Numbered from the stretch's first letter, positions 8,160 through 17,995 are shown. The stretch: 59,684 bases of DNA from Rhodobacterales bacterium (GCA_003249215.1 QKJR01000025.1:1-59684), one strand, 5' to 3'. A program made the numbers and translations. Notes: a model not told the origin generated them from the letters alone.

Positions 8160-9563
8160 TCAGGCTTCGGCGGGCGCCTCGGCCCAATGCCCCTCGGCCT
8201 TGACCCGCTCATAGGCCTCGTCGAGCGATTTGCGGGCCCGGGTGATCAGCTCGTCGACCTCGGCATGGGTGATCGACAGGGGCGGCGAGATGATCATCCG
8301 GTCGCCCACGTGGCGCATCACCAGATTGTTGGCAAAGCAGCGCTCGCGGGTGATCAGGCCCACGGTGCCCTCCTTGGCGGCGAATTTCGCGCGTTTCGCC
8401 TTGTTGGGCGTCAGCGCGATCGAGCCCATCAGACCCACGATCTTGGCCTCGCCCACCATCGGGTGATCGACCAGCGCCTCCCATTTCGCCTTGAGATACG
8501 GCCCGATATCCTCGCGCACCCGGGTCACGAGGCCCTCGTCCTCGAGGATGCGCAGGTTTTCGAGCGCCACGGCCGCAGCCACCGGATGGCCCGAATAGGT
8601 ATAGCCATGGGCAAACTCGTCGCCGCCGTTGATCACCGCCGCCACCTTGTCCGAGACGATCGAAGCGCCCATCGGAATATAGCCCGAGGTCAGGCCCTTC
8701 GCGACGGTCATGATGTCGGGGCGGATCCCCATCGTGGTCGAGCCGAACCAGTTGCCGGTGCGGCCAAAGCCACAGATCACCTCGTCGGCGATCAGCAGGA
8801 TACCGTATTTGTCGACGATGCGCTGGATCTCGGGCCAATAGGTCGCGGGCGGCACGATCACCCCGCCAGCGCCCTGGATCGGCTCGCCGATGAAGGCCGC
8901 GACCCGCTCGGGCCCGATCTCGAGGATCTTCGCCTCGAGTTCCTGCGCGCGCATCAGGCCGAACTCTTCGGGCGACATGTCGCCGCCCTCGCTCCACCAG
9001 TCGGGCTGGTCGATATGCACGATGCCCGGGATCGGCAGGCCGCCCTGCTTGTGCATCCCCTTCATCCCGCCAAGGCTGGCCGCGCCCATGGTCGAGCCGT
9101 GATAGCCGTTCCAGCGCGCGATGATCACGTCGCGCTCGGGCTGGTCCTGCACCTGCCAGTAGCGGCGCACCATGCGGATATTGGTGTCGTTCGAATCCGA
9201 GCCCGAACCGTTGAAGAAGACGTGGTTCATGCCCTCTGGGGCGAGCTCGGCGAGTTTCTTCGCAAGCTCGATCGCCGGGATATGCGAGGTCTGGAAGAAT
9301 GTGTTGTAGAAGGCGAGCTGCTTCATCTGGCGCGCGGCGGCCTCGGCCAGCTCGTCGCGGCCATAGCCCACGTTGACGCACCAGAGCCCGGCCATGCCGT
9401 CGAGGATCTCGTTGCCCTCGCTGTCGGTCAGCCAGACACCCGCCGCCCGGGTGATGATCCGCGCGCCCTTGGCGTTCAGCGCGTCGCCATCGGTGAAGGG
9501 ATGCATGTGATGGGCGGCGTCCAGCGCCTGCAATTCGGCGGTCGGCAGATGATTCTCGATCAT
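8160..9563 (-). CDS. class III aminotransferase, putrescine/omega-amino acid type (SpuC-like)
   Basis: The 467-residue PLP enzyme has DGMAGLWCVNVGYGR near 55-69, the phosphate-binding GSGSDSNDT near 119, Asp260 of the DEVICGFGRTG motif and the Schiff-base lysine Lys289 in TVAKGLTSG. This pattern is typical of putrescine/cadaverine:pyruvate or beta-alanine:pyruvate transaminases. Divergence from a GntR gene and a PotF-like transporter nearby support polyamine or diamine use. Two palindromic operator-like sites lie upstream (9669-9732). Confidence 0.88.
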   Translation of the reverse strand: MIENHLPTAELQALDAAHHMHPFTDGDALNAKGARIITRAAGVWLTDSEGNEILDGMAGLWCVNVGYGRDELAEAAARQMKQLAFYNTFFQTSHIPAIELAKKLAELAPEGMNHVFFNGSGSDSNDTNIRMVRRYWQVQDQPERDVIIARWNGYHGSTMGAASLGGMKGMHKQGGLPIPGIVHIDQPDWWSEGGDMSPEEFGLMRAQELEAKILEIGPERVAAFIGEPIQGAGGVIVPPATYWPEIQRIVDKYGILLIADEVICGFGRTGNWFGSTTMGIRPDIMTVAKGLTSGYIPMGASIVSDKVAAVINGGDEFAHGYTYSGHPVAAAVALENLRILEDEGLVTRVREDIGPYLKAKWEALVDHPMVGEAKIVGLMGSIALTPNKAKRAKFAAKEGTVGLITRERCFANNLVMRHVGDRMIISPPLSITHAEVDELITRARKSLDEAYERVKAEGHWAEAPAEA

Positions 9564-9668
9564 GGCATCTCTCTCGGGCTGTCGTTCGGATGGGTATCGC
9601 GGGTTTGCGGCGGCGAGTCCCGCCGCCCCCCGGAACCGGCCGCGCCGGACCCGGGTGATGGGTTCACA

Positions 9669-9682
9669 ATATGATCAAATTT
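9669..9682. promoter_or_regulatory. GntR operator-like site 1 (imperfect TGATCA palindrome)
   Basis: AATATGATCAAATT is centred exactly 50 bp from the stronger palindrome at 9717-9732 and shares its TGATCA core. It lies upstream of the aminotransferase gene. The GntR regulator encoded next door is the probable binder (inference). Confidence 0.5.
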
Positions 9683-9716
9683 TAGGCCGTCAACAGCAGA
9701 CCCCGCCTTCGACACA

Positions 9717-9732
9717 AAATTTGATCAAATTT
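9717..9732. promoter_or_regulatory. GntR operator-like site 2 (perfect 16-bp palindrome)
   Basis: AAATTTGATCAAATTT is a perfect 16-bp palindrome in a GC-rich genome. It lies between the GntR gene end and the aminotransferase start. The same 12-bp core recurs at 10490-10501 in front of the transporter operon. The repeat across three sites flanking the regulator gene is what supports the call. Confidence 0.65.
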
Positions 9733-9744
9733 CGGAATCGACCC

Positions 9745-10398
9745 TCAGTCGCCGCGCAGAACAGCCCGCACGTTGTCGAGCCCCTGCACAATATCGAGGC
9801 GGATCGCCTCGGCGACGCCCTCGGGATCGGCAGCGCGCAAAGCGGCCAAGGCCTCGGCATGCATGTCGGGCAGGTTCGAGGTTCCGAAGCGGCCGCACAT
9901 CACCCGCAGCGACGGCGCCGAGCGCAGCCAGAGCGCCTGAACCAAGGGCGCGATCACCCCCGACCCTGCCGCCGCGTAAAGTGTGACGTGAAAGCGATGG
10001 TTGTGCAGCATATAGGCCTGAACGTCGCCGCGCGAAATCGCAGAATTCAACGCTTCGTCAATGTCTTGCAGCTCTGATATCAGCTCGGAGCGGATCTTGC
10101 GGGCCGCCCGGCGCGCCAGTTCCGGCTCGAGCGCGAGGCGCGCGAATTCGATCTCGTCGATCTCCGCCTCGCTCAGTTCCGGCACCGAAACCCGGCGATT
10201 TCCCTGAAACACCAGCGCCCCTTCCGAGGTCAGCCGCCGGATCGCCTCGCGCACCGGGGTCATGCCCGCGCCCAGAAGCTCGACGAGCCCCTGAATCGTC
10301 ACCGCCTGCCCCGGCGCGAAATCGCCGCCGAGGATCATCGTGCGCAGCGCGCGATAGACGCTTTCATGGGCAGGCAGGTTCTCGACCGGGGCGTTCAT
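9745..10398 (-). CDS. GntR-family transcriptional regulator, FadR/FCD subgroup
   Basis: The 217-residue protein has an N-terminal winged helix-turn-helix (around residues 15-75: ESVYRALRTMILGG, then GMTPVREAIRRLTSEGAL). A C-terminal FCD-type helical ligand domain follows, with the ARLALEP and HNRFHVTLY elements. The start at 10398 is preceded by AAGGAGG; upstream codons would add an unlikely hydrophobic stretch. It lies between the aminotransferase and PotF-like genes. Three TTTGATCAAA-type palindromes around it suggest it represses both, with an amine or derived acid as inducer. Confidence 0.9.
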   Translation of the reverse strand: MNAPVENLPAHESVYRALRTMILGGDFAPGQAVTIQGLVELLGAGMTPVREAIRRLTSEGALVFQGNRRVSVPELSEAEIDEIEFARLALEPELARRAARKIRSELISELQDIDEALNSAISRGDVQAYMLHNHRFHVTLYAAAGSGVIAPLVQALWLRSAPSLRVMCGRFGTSNLPDMHAEALAALRAADPEGVAEAIRLDIVQGLDNVRAVLRGD

Positions 10399-10489
10399 CA
10401 CCGCTTTCCTCCTTGACGGACCGCCGCGAATGGCCTTGGCTTGGTTCCGAGGCGACCCTCTCACGCGGGGTCGTTGACCCCCCATCGCG

Positions 10490-10501
10490 ATTTGATCAAA
10501 T
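10490..10501. promoter_or_regulatory. GntR operator-like site 3, upstream of the PotF-like gene
   Basis: ATTTGATCAAAT is a perfect 12-bp palindrome in the 148-bp divergent region between the GntR and PotF-like genes. It is identical to the core of the site at 9717-9732. It could control both the regulator and the transporter operon. Confidence 0.65.
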
Positions 10502-10546
10502 ATGACAATAGCGAACAGAAACGAAAACAACAGGGATAAAAGCGCC

Positions 10547-11629
10547 ATGAAAACCGTCTGGCTCTCGCTCGCTGCTCTTTCGCTCGCCGGCACTGCCGCC
10601 GTGGCCGAGCAAGTCCGGGTCTACAACTGGTCCGACTATATCGACGAATCGCTTCTGCAGAAATTCGAGGACGAGACAGGCATCGACCTGATCTATGACG
10701 TGTTCGATTCGAATGAACTGCTCGAAACCAAGCTGCTGGCCGGCGGTTCGGGCTATGACGTGGTCGTGCCCACCGGCACCTTCCTGCAGCGCCAGATCAC
10801 CGCGGGCGTGTTCCAGAAGCTCGACTATGCGAAGATGCCCAACGCCGTGAACCTTTGGGACGCGATCAAGGAGCGCACCGCGCAATACGACCCCGGCAAC
10901 GCCTATTCGATCAACTACATGTGGGGCACCACGGGGATCGGCGTCAACGTTGGCAAGGTCAAGGAAGTGCTGGGCGAGGATGCGCCGGTCAATTCGCTCG
11001 ATCTGGTCTTCAAGCCCGAGAACATGGAAAAGCTCGCTGCCTGCGGCGTGATGTTCCTCGACGCGCCGACCGAGATCATCCCGGCCGCGCTCAAATACAT
11101 CGGCGAGGATCCGGCCTCGGTCGATCCCGAGGTGATCGCCAAGGTCGAGCCCCTGCTGATGTCGGTGCGCCCCTATGTGTCGAAATTCAACAGCTCGGAA
11201 TATATCAACGCGCTGGCGAACGGCGATATCTGCGTGGCTTTCGGCTGGTCGGGTGACATCCTGCAGGCGCGCGACCGCGCCGCCGAGGCCGACAATGGCG
11301 TCGAGATCGAATACAACGCGCCGAAAGAGGGCGCGCTGATGTGGTTCGACCAGATGGCGATCCCGGCGGATGCACCGAACCCGGATGGGGCGATGAAGTT
11401 CCTGAACTTCATCATGGACGCGCAGAACATGGCTGCGGCCTCGAACTACGTCTATTACGCCAACGGCAACAAGGCGTCGCAGGAATTCCTCAACGAGGAC
11501 GTGATCGGCGATCCGGCGATCTACCCGGACGAAGACACGATGAAGAACCTCTACACGGTCGTGCCCTACGATCCCAAGGTCCAGCGCACGGTGACGCGCC
11601 TCTGGACCAAGGTGAAATCCGGCACCTGA
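10547..11629 (+). CDS. potF: polyamine ABC transporter, periplasmic binding protein (PotF/PotD-like)
   Basis: The 360-residue protein has a Sec signal peptide (MKTVWLSLAALSLAG, cleavage after AVA near residue 20). The mature part opens EQVRVYNWSDYIDESLL, the classic PotF/PotD start. A GYDVVVPTGTFLQ motif follows, as does the acidic, aromatic-rich pocket region of polyamine binders. The start at 10547 follows AGGGA and places the signal peptide correctly. It is first in the operon with an ATPase and two permeases. Putrescine or a related diamine is the likely ligand, from family resemblance. Confidence 0.9.
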   Translation: MKTVWLSLAALSLAGTAAVAEQVRVYNWSDYIDESLLQKFEDETGIDLIYDVFDSNELLETKLLAGGSGYDVVVPTGTFLQRQITAGVFQKLDYAKMPNAVNLWDAIKERTAQYDPGNAYSINYMWGTTGIGVNVGKVKEVLGEDAPVNSLDLVFKPENMEKLAACGVMFLDAPTEIIPAALKYIGEDPASVDPEVIAKVEPLLMSVRPYVSKFNSSEYINALANGDICVAFGWSGDILQARDRAAEADNGVEIEYNAPKEGALMWFDQMAIPADAPNPDGAMKFLNFIMDAQNMAAASNYVYYANGNKASQEFLNEDVIGDPAIYPDEDTMKNLYTVVPYDPKVQRTVTRLWTKVKSGT

Positions 11630-11641
11630 TCCCCGAAACGA

Positions 11642-11675
11642 GCGCCCGAGGGTCACCCCCTCGGGCGCCTTTCGT
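11642..11675 (+). terminator. intra-operon terminator/attenuator after the PotF-like gene
   Basis: An 11-bp perfect stem (GCGCCCGAGGG/CCCTCGGGCGC) with a 5-base loop is followed by CTTTCGTTT. It sits between the binding-protein gene and the ATPase gene. This position often lets the binding protein be made in excess over the membrane parts, by partial termination or mRNA stabilisation. Confidence 0.7.
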
Positions 11676-11745
11676 TTGACCAGATTCGTTGCGCGTCCGA
11701 CCCCGGGCGCGACCCGTTCCGACCGATCAAAGAGTGAGGGGTGCG

Positions 11746-12882
11746 ATGGCCGAGCCCGCCCAACAGAAAGTCTTTGCGCCCTGGGAAGACCCCAGCGAAA
11801 AGCCGATCATCCGTTTCGAAGGCGTCACCAAACGCTTCGGCGATTTCACCGCGGTCGACAAGCTCGACCTCAAGATCTATCGCGGCGAGTTCTTCGCGCT
11901 TCTGGGCCCCTCGGGCTGCGGCAAGACCACGCTGATGCGGATGCTCGCGGGCTTCGAGACGCCGACCGAGGGCCATATCATCCTCGACGGTCAGGACGTG
12001 GCCCCGATCCCGCCGAACAAGCGCCCCGTGAACATGATGTTCCAGAGCTACGCGCTCTTCCCGCATCTGACGGTCTGGGAAAACATCGCCTTCGGCCTGA
12101 AACGCGAGGGGATGGAGAAAGACAAGATCGAGGCCCGCGTTTCGGAAATGCTGCGCCTCACCCGGCTCGAGCAATTCGCCAAGCGCAAGCCGCATCAGAT
12201 CTCGGGCGGTCAGCGCCAGCGGGTCGCGCTCGCGCGTTCGCTCGCCAAGGCGCCGAAGCTTCTGTTGCTCGACGAACCGCTCGGCGCGCTCGACAAGAAG
12301 CTGCGTCAGGAGACGCAATTCGAGCTGATGGACATTCAGGAAAAGACCGGCACCACCTTCGTGATCGTGACCCACGATCAGGAAGAGGCGATGACGGTGG
12401 CGAGCCGCGTGGCGGTGATGGATCACGGCAAGCTCGTGCAGGTGGCGACGCCCGCGGGCATCTATGAGACCCCGAATTCGGTCTATGTCGCGGATTTCAT
12501 TGGTGATGTGAACATCATCGAAGGCGCGGCCACGCCCAATGGCGATCAGGTCGAGATCGCCTGGGCCGAGGGGCTCGCACCGATCGTCGCGAAATCTTCC
12601 GAGCCGATCGCACCCGGTGCAAAGGTGCATTTCGCGATCCGCCCCGAGAAGATCTATGTCTCGCGCGAGCCCGACATGGAGCGCGCCAACCGCGTGCAGG
12701 GCAAGGTGATCGACATCGCCTATCTCGGCAATATCTCGACCTATCGGGTGCGACTGGCCAACGGCCAGATGATCTCGGCCTCGATGACCAACGCCCGCCG
12801 CCTGTCGCGGCGCGATTTCACCTGGGAGGACGAGGTCTGGCTGAACTGGACCGACACTGCCGGTCTCGTGCTGACGAGGTGA
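11746..12882 (+). CDS. potG: polyamine ABC transporter ATP-binding protein (PotA/PotG-like)
   Basis: The 378-residue ATPase has Walker A GPSGCGKTT at 54-62, the Q-loop in MMFQSYALFP near 97, the signature SGGQRQR near 153 and Walker B LLLLDEP near 172. A C-terminal TOBE domain (residues about 290-370) marks the PotA/MalK-like subgroup. The start at 11746 follows GAGGGG. It energises uptake through the two permeases encoded just downstream. Confidence 0.92.
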   Translation: MAEPAQQKVFAPWEDPSEKPIIRFEGVTKRFGDFTAVDKLDLKIYRGEFFALLGPSGCGKTTLMRMLAGFETPTEGHIILDGQDVAPIPPNKRPVNMMFQSYALFPHLTVWENIAFGLKREGMEKDKIEARVSEMLRLTRLEQFAKRKPHQISGGQRQRVALARSLAKAPKLLLLDEPLGALDKKLRQETQFELMDIQEKTGTTFVIVTHDQEEAMTVASRVAVMDHGKLVQVATPAGIYETPNSVYVADFIGDVNIIEGAATPNGDQVEIAWAEGLAPIVAKSSEPIAPGAKVHFAIRPEKIYVSREPDMERANRVQGKVIDIAYLGNISTYRVRLANGQMISASMTNARRLSRRDFTWEDEVWLNWTDTAGLVLTR

Positions 12883-12886
12883 GCGG

Positions 12887-13783
12887 ATGAACCTGCGTCG
12901 CCTCTTCCTCATCGCCGTGCCCTATGCCTGGCTGGGGCTCTTCTTCCTCGTGCCCTTCCTGATCGTGTTCAAGATCGCACTCTCGGATTCCGCGCTCTCG
13001 ATCCCGCCCTATACGCCGACGCTCGACCTCTCGGGCGGCTGGACCAGCATCAAGGAATTCTTCCAGGGCCTCGATTTCGAGAATTTCGTCTTCCTGACCG
13101 AGGACAGCCTCTATTGGAAAAGCTATCTCGGCTCGCTCAAGATCGCCTCGATCTCGACGGTGCTGACCCTCGCGGTGGGCTATCCGATCGCCTATGCGAT
13201 GGCGCAATCGGCCGATGAATGGCGCCCGACCCTGATGATGCTGGTGATCCTGCCGTTCTGGACCTCATTCCTGATCCGCGTCTATTCCTGGGTCGGGATC
13301 ATCTCGAACGAGGGGCTGCTCAATCAGTTGCTCCTCGGGATGGGCGTCATCGACACGCCGCTGCAGATCATGAACACGCCCACGGCGGTCTATATCGGCA
13401 TCGTCTATACCTACCTGCCCTTCATGATCCTGCCGATCTATTCGGCGCTCGAGAAGATGGACGGCTCGCTGATCGAGGCGGGCGTCGATCTCGGCTGCTC
13501 GAAACTGCAGGCCTTCTGGCTCGTCACCCTGCCGCTCTCGCGTCCGGGGATGATCGCGGGGTGCTTCCTCGTCTTCATTCCGGCGCTCGGCGAATTCGTC
13601 ATCCCGTCGCTTCTGGGCGGCTCGAAGACGCTGATGATCGGCAAGGTGCTCTGGGAAGAGTTCTTCTCCAACCGCGACTGGCCGGTGGCTTCGGCGGTGG
13701 CGGTGGTGCTGCTCCTGATCCTCGTGATCCCGATCGTGCTCTTCCAGAAGAACCAGGAAAAAGCCGAGGAGGCCGGCCGATGA
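12887..13783 (+). CDS. potH: polyamine ABC transporter permease (PotB/PotH-like)
   Basis: This 298-residue inner-membrane protein has about six transmembrane helices. It carries the permease coupling motif in EAGVDLGCSKLQAFWLVTLPLSRPG near 200. The N-terminal PYAWLGLFFLVPFLIVFKI and the ILPFWTSFLIRVYSW segment are typical of PotB/PotH. It starts 4 bases after the ATPase stop and overlaps the next permease by ATGA. Confidence 0.92.
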   Translation: MNLRRLFLIAVPYAWLGLFFLVPFLIVFKIALSDSALSIPPYTPTLDLSGGWTSIKEFFQGLDFENFVFLTEDSLYWKSYLGSLKIASISTVLTLAVGYPIAYAMAQSADEWRPTLMMLVILPFWTSFLIRVYSWVGIISNEGLLNQLLLGMGVIDTPLQIMNTPTAVYIGIVYTYLPFMILPIYSALEKMDGSLIEAGVDLGCSKLQAFWLVTLPLSRPGMIAGCFLVFIPALGEFVIPSLLGGSKTLMIGKVLWEEFFSNRDWPVASAVAVVLLLILVIPIVLFQKNQEKAEEAGR

Positions 13784-14598
13784 ACAGAAAACTGAGCTGG
13801 TTCAACGTCACCTCGCTGACGCTTGGCTTTGCCTTCCTCTACCTGCCGATGCTGATCCTGATCATCTACAGCTTCAACGCCTCAAAACTGGTGACGGTCT
13901 GGGCCGGGTTCTCGACGCGCTGGTATGGCGAGCTGCTGCACGATCAGCAGTTTCTCGATGCCGCCTGGGTGACGCTGCGCGTGGGGGTGATCTCCTCGAC
14001 CTTCGCCACCATCCTCGGCACGGCGGCGGCCTATGTTCTGGTGCGCGGCGGCAAGTTCTTCGGGCGGACGCTCTTTTCGGGCATGATCTATGCGCCTCTG
14101 GTGATGCCCGAGGTGATCACCGGCCTGTCGCTCCTGCTCCTCTTCATCTCGATCGGGCTTGATCGCGGCATCGTCACCATCGTTCTGGCGCATACGACCT
14201 TTACGATGTGCTATGTCTCGGTGGTGGTTTCGTCGCGCCTGATGACCTTCGATCAGTCGCTCGAAGAGGCGGCCCTCGATCTCGGCGCCTCCGCCTGGGA
14301 CAGCTTCCGCCTCGTGACCCTGCCGATCATCTTCCCGGCGGTGATCTCGGGCTGGCTTCTGGCCTTCACCCTCTCGCTCGACGATCTGGTGATCGCGTCC
14401 TTCACCTCGGGGCCGTCCTCGACCACGCTGCCGATCAAGATCTTCTCGGCCGTGCGTCTGGGTGTCAGCCCCGAGATCAACGCGCTCTCGACCCTGATGA
14501 TCGCGATCGTTGCGATCGGTGTGATCACCGCCTCGCTGGTGTCGAAAGGTGCGATCAAGCGGCAGCGCGAAGAGGAACTGGCAGGCAACCGGACATGA
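13780..14598 (+). CDS. potI: polyamine ABC transporter permease (PotC/PotI-like)
   Basis: The 272-residue membrane protein has six predicted helices and the EAA-like loop EEAALDLGASAWDSFRLVTLP near 170. LPMLILIIYSFNASK near the N-terminus is typical of PotC/PotI. The start at 13780 overlaps the preceding stop (ATGA), and longer upstream versions would run through the other permease's frame. The stop overlaps the oxidoreductase start in the same way, tying transport to catabolism. Confidence 0.92.
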   Translation: MNRKLSWFNVTSLTLGFAFLYLPMLILIIYSFNASKLVTVWAGFSTRWYGELLHDQQFLDAAWVTLRVGVISSTFATILGTAAAYVLVRGGKFFGRTLFSGMIYAPLVMPEVITGLSLLLLFISIGLDRGIVTIVLAHTTFTMCYVSVVVSSRLMTFDQSLEEAALDLGASAWDSFRLVTLPIIFPAVISGWLLAFTLSLDDLVIASFTSGPSSTTLPIKIFSAVRLGVSPEINALSTLMIAIVAIGVITASLVSKGAIKRQREEELAGNRT

Positions 14599-15947
14599 GC
14601 CCGCTGAAACGGATCTATGAGCCCGCCGCCTATGCGGCGGGGTCTCTCGACGGCTGCTGGTGGCCCGAGACCACGGCCGAAGCCCCCGACCATCCCGCCC
14701 TCGAGGGCGAGGTGACGACCGAATTCGCGGTGATCGGTGCAGGCTATGCCGGGCTTAACGCAGCGCTTGCGCTTGCCGAGGCCGGGGCGCGCACCGTGGT
14801 GATCGACGAGCAGGCCCCGGGCTGGGGCGCCTCGGGGCGCAACGGCGGGTTTTGCTGTCTGGGCGGTGCCAAGGCCGGCGGCGAGACGATCGCGCGCCGC
14901 CACGGAACGCTCGAGCTGTCGCGCCACCGCGCGACCGAGAAGGCCGCGATCGCCCATGTCGAGGCGCTGACCCGACGCTTCGGGATCGACATCGACCGGC
15001 ATTCCCGCGGCGAGCTGCAGATCGCCCATTCCGCGCGTGCTTTCAAGGGGATGCAAGGTGATCTTCAGACGTTGCGGGCGGCCTATGGGGTCGAGGTCGA
15101 GCTGATCGGTGCGGAGGAGATGGCCGGCCGCGGACTGCAGCTTTCGGGCCTTTCCGGGCCGATGCATGGCGCGCTCTGGGTCGACCTCGGTTTCGCGTTG
15201 AACCCACGCAAATATGCGCTCGGTCTGGCCCGCGCCGCCACCGCGGCCGGGGTCCGGATCCATGCCGGAACGCCCGCGCTCTCGATCACGCCCGAGGGTC
15301 AGGATTATCGCATCACCACTCCGAAGGGCACATTAAGAACGCGCCATATCCTTCTGACAACAAACGGATACTCATCGGAAAACCTGCCGCGTTGGATGGC
15401 CAGCCGCTATCTGCCGATGCAAAGCTCGGTGATCGTGACGCGTCCCCTGACCGAGGCCGAGATCGCCGCGCAGGGCTGGTCCTCGGATCTGATGGCCTAC
15501 GACTCGCGCCACCTGCTGCATTATTTCCGTCTGATGCCCGACCGCCGGATGCTCTTTGGCATGCGCGGCGCGCTGCGCTGGACACCCGAAGGCCACGCCG
15601 CGATCCGCGCTGGCCTGCGGGCGCATTTTGACGCAATGTTTCCGGCCTGGCGCGGCGTCGAGACGCCCCATTTCTGGTCCGGTCTCGTGGCGATGTCGCG
15701 CAACCTGACGCCCTATGTCGGCCCGCTCGGCGACTGGCCGCGCGCCCATGCCGCCTTCGCCTGGCACGGCAACGGGGTCGCGATGGGCAGCTATGCCGGG
15801 GCGCAACTGGCCGCGCGCGCGCTCGGGCGGCCGACCACGCTGCCGCATTTCTATGCCATGCCACCGCGGCGCTTCGAGCTCGGCCCCGCGCGGCGGGCGA
15901 TGCTTGCCGCCGCGCTCGTCGGCTATCGGCTGGCGGATGCGCTATAG
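14595..15947 (+). CDS. FAD-dependent amine oxidoreductase (PuuB/DadA family)
   Basis: The 450-residue protein has the dinucleotide-binding GAGYAG at 48-53, the GWGASGRNGGF stretch typical of gamma-glutamylputrescine oxidase-like DAO enzymes near 76-87, and a C-terminal GNGVAMGSYAG FAD-contact motif. It is translationally coupled to the PotI-like permease. Probable role: oxidation of an imported amine or its gamma-glutamyl derivative to an aldehyde with release of H2O2 or ammonia. No PuuA-type ligase lies in this operon; one lies 40 kb away in the window. Confidence 0.85.
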   Translation: MSPLKRIYEPAAYAAGSLDGCWWPETTAEAPDHPALEGEVTTEFAVIGAGYAGLNAALALAEAGARTVVIDEQAPGWGASGRNGGFCCLGGAKAGGETIARRHGTLELSRHRATEKAAIAHVEALTRRFGIDIDRHSRGELQIAHSARAFKGMQGDLQTLRAAYGVEVELIGAEEMAGRGLQLSGLSGPMHGALWVDLGFALNPRKYALGLARAATAAGVRIHAGTPALSITPEGQDYRITTPKGTLRTRHILLTTNGYSSENLPRWMASRYLPMQSSVIVTRPLTEAEIAAQGWSSDLMAYDSRHLLHYFRLMPDRRMLFGMRGALRWTPEGHAAIRAGLRAHFDAMFPAWRGVETPHFWSGLVAMSRNLTPYVGPLGDWPRAHAAFAWHGNGVAMGSYAGAQLAARALGRPTTLPHFYAMPPRRFELGPARRAMLAAALVGYRLADAL

Positions 15948-16014
15948 GGCGGCGAAATAAACCGAATCTTACATGTTTTGCGCGAGGCTGCGGACGAATC
16001 TGGAAGGACGTCCC

Positions 16015-17943
16015 ATGCTCAAAGACAAGCTCTACGGTATCTCCGCGCGCATCTACGCCATCGTGGCCGTGGCGGCCCTCGCCATCTTTCTGCTGTCCGA
16101 AAGCTTGCAATATTTCGCGGTCGATAACGCCTATGCGATGCGCGAGCAGCATCTGAGCGACGTGGTCGATACCGCCATCTCGACGCTCGAGGTCCTTCAG
16201 GAAGAGGTGTCGGCAGGCCGGCTGACACTCGAGCAGGCGCAGGCAGAGGGACGTGCCTCCCTCACGCGGCTGCATTTCGACGACTCCGGGTATTTCTTCG
16301 TGCTCGATCACGACCTGGTCGTCGAGGTGCACCCGACGATGCCGCAATGGGTGGGCACACGCCAGGCCGATTACGCCGATTTCTACGGCACGCGCGTCTT
16401 CGCGGAAATGCAGGCCATTGCCGAACGCGATGGCTCGGGCGCGCTGCGCTACTACTTCAAGAAACCCGATGCCGAAACGCCCGAGGAGAAGATCGGCTTC
16501 GTGCGTGACTTCCCCGCCTGGGGCTGGATCGTCGGAACCGGTTCTTATGTCTCGGACATCCAGGCGGAGCTGGCCCGGATGCACTGGCTGGGTCTGGCCG
16601 CGAGCGGGGCTAGTCTGCTCGTCCTGCTGATGGCGTCGACCCTGCTCGCGCGCTCGGTCACCCGACCGATGGCGGCGATCAACGCGCGCATGCAGAGCAT
16701 GGCCGAGGGCGACAGCGAGACGCCGGTGCCCTACACCGGCGCCAAGGCCGAACTCGGCGCGATGTCGCGGGCGCTCGAGGTTTTCCGTCAGGCGCTCGTC
16801 GAACGCGGCGAGCTCGAGCAGGCCCGGATCGCGCGCGAGGCCGATCTCGCCCGTGCCCGCGAAGAGGCTGCCCAACGAGAGATCGAGGTGCAGCGTCGCG
16901 AGGCCGAAGCGGCCGAGCAGAAACGTATCGACGAGGCGAAGGCCGCCGCCGATCGCGAGGCCACACGCGCCGCGAGCGAGGCCGAGCGCGAGGCCTATCT
17001 CGCGCAACAGGCCAAGGTGATGGACCGGATCGCCGGCAGTCTGGCCGCGATGTCCGAGGGTGACCTGACCCAAAGCATCGACGAGACGTTCCCGCCCGCC
17101 TATGAGAAACTGCGCAACGACTTCAACGCGGCGATTGCGCGCTTCTCCGAACTGGCCGGCTCCATCGTCGAGAGCGCCGAGATGATCGAGGTGGAATCGG
17201 GCAGCCTGACGAGCGCCTCGCTCGAGCTTGGGCGTCGCACCGAGACCCAGGCCGCCTCGCTCGAGGAAACCGCCGCGGCGATGAACCAGCTTTCGGCCTC
17301 GGTCGACAGCTCGGCCCAAGGCGCGCGCGATGCCGCTCAGGCGGTCGAGCGCACTCGCGCGACCACTGGTTCGGGCCGTGCCGTCGTCGATCGCACGATC
17401 GAGGCGATGAACGACATCGCCCGCAGCTCGGAGATGATCTCGCGGATCACCGGCGTGATCGACGATATCGCCTTCCAGACCAATCTGCTCGCGCTCAACG
17501 CCGGGGTCGAGGCGGCCCGGGCCGGCGAGAGCGGCCGCGGTTTCGCCGTCGTCGCGTCCGAAGTGCGCGCCCTCGCCCAGCGTTCCTCCGAAGCGGCACA
17601 GGAAATCGCCGGGCTGATCGGTACCTCGGAGAAACAAGTCAAATCCGGCGTGGTGCTTGCAACTCAATCAGGCGAATCCCTCGCGGAGATCGAACATCTG
17701 GTCGGCGAACTCGACGATCTGTTGCGCACCATCGCTGCCTCCTCCGCCGAGCAAGCGATGGGCATCAACGAAGTCACCACCGCGGTGACGCAGCTCGATC
17801 AGGTAACTCAGCAGAACGCCGCGATGTTCGAAGAGAGTTCGGCCGCGGTACAGGTGTTGCGCAACCAGGCGCTGAGCCTGAAGGAACTGAGTGCGGTCTT
17901 CCGGCTCACCCGAGACGCCGATCAGATGCGGCTGGCCTCGTGA
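16015..17943 (+). CDS. methyl-accepting chemotaxis protein with sCache_2 sensor
   Basis: The 642-residue protein has a first membrane helix at about 12-28, then a periplasmic single-Cache domain with [11 protein letters not shown] and [10 protein letters not shown] second helix near 183-206, HAMP segments, a charged coiled coil rich in Glu/Ala/Arg and the conserved signalling tip ([20 protein letters not shown]) follow. The start at 16015 follows GGAAGG. sCache_2 receptors sense small organic acids or amines, and the polyamine operon upstream makes a link plausible but unproven. Confidence 0.93.
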   Translation: MLKDKLYGISARIYAIVAVAALAIFLLSESLQYFAVDNAYAMREQHLSDVVDTAISTLEVLQEEVSAGRLTLEQAQAEGRASLTRLHFDDSGYFFVLDHDLVVEVHPTMPQWVGTRQADYADFYGTRVFAEMQAIAERDGSGALRYYFKKPDAETPEEKIGFVRDFPAWGWIVGTGSYVSDIQAELARMHWLGLAASGASLLVLLMASTLLARSVTRPMAAINARMQSMAEGDSETPVPYTGAKAELGAMSRALEVFRQALVERGELEQARIAREADLARAREEAAQREIEVQRREAEAAEQKRIDEAKAAADREATRAASEAEREAYLAQQAKVMDRIAGSLAAMSEGDLTQSIDETFPPAYEKLRNDFNAAIARFSELAGSIVESAEMIEVESGSLTSASLELGRRTETQAASLEETAAAMNQLSASVDSSAQGARDAAQAVERTRATTGSGRAVVDRTIEAMNDIARSSEMISRITGVIDDIAFQTNLLALNAGVEAARAGESGRGFAVVASEVRALAQRSSEAAQEIAGLIGTSEKQVKSGVVLATQSGESLAEIEHLVGELDDLLRTIAASSAEQAMGINEVTTAVTQLDQVTQQNAAMFEESSAAVQVLRNQALSLKELSAVFRLTRDADQMRLAS

Positions 17944-17961
17944 GTCTGCCCGCGTGAATCG

Positions 17962-17995
17962 GCGGAGTGCCCAATTTCGATCTGGGGCGCTCCGC
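17962..17995 (+). terminator. terminator-like hairpin after the chemoreceptor gene
   Basis: GCGGAG pairs with CTCCGC, extended through inner GC pairs to a loop of about 11 bases, then GTTCTGCTG. It lies about 20 bases after the chemoreceptor stop. The T-tract is weak, so efficiency is uncertain. Confidence 0.5.
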
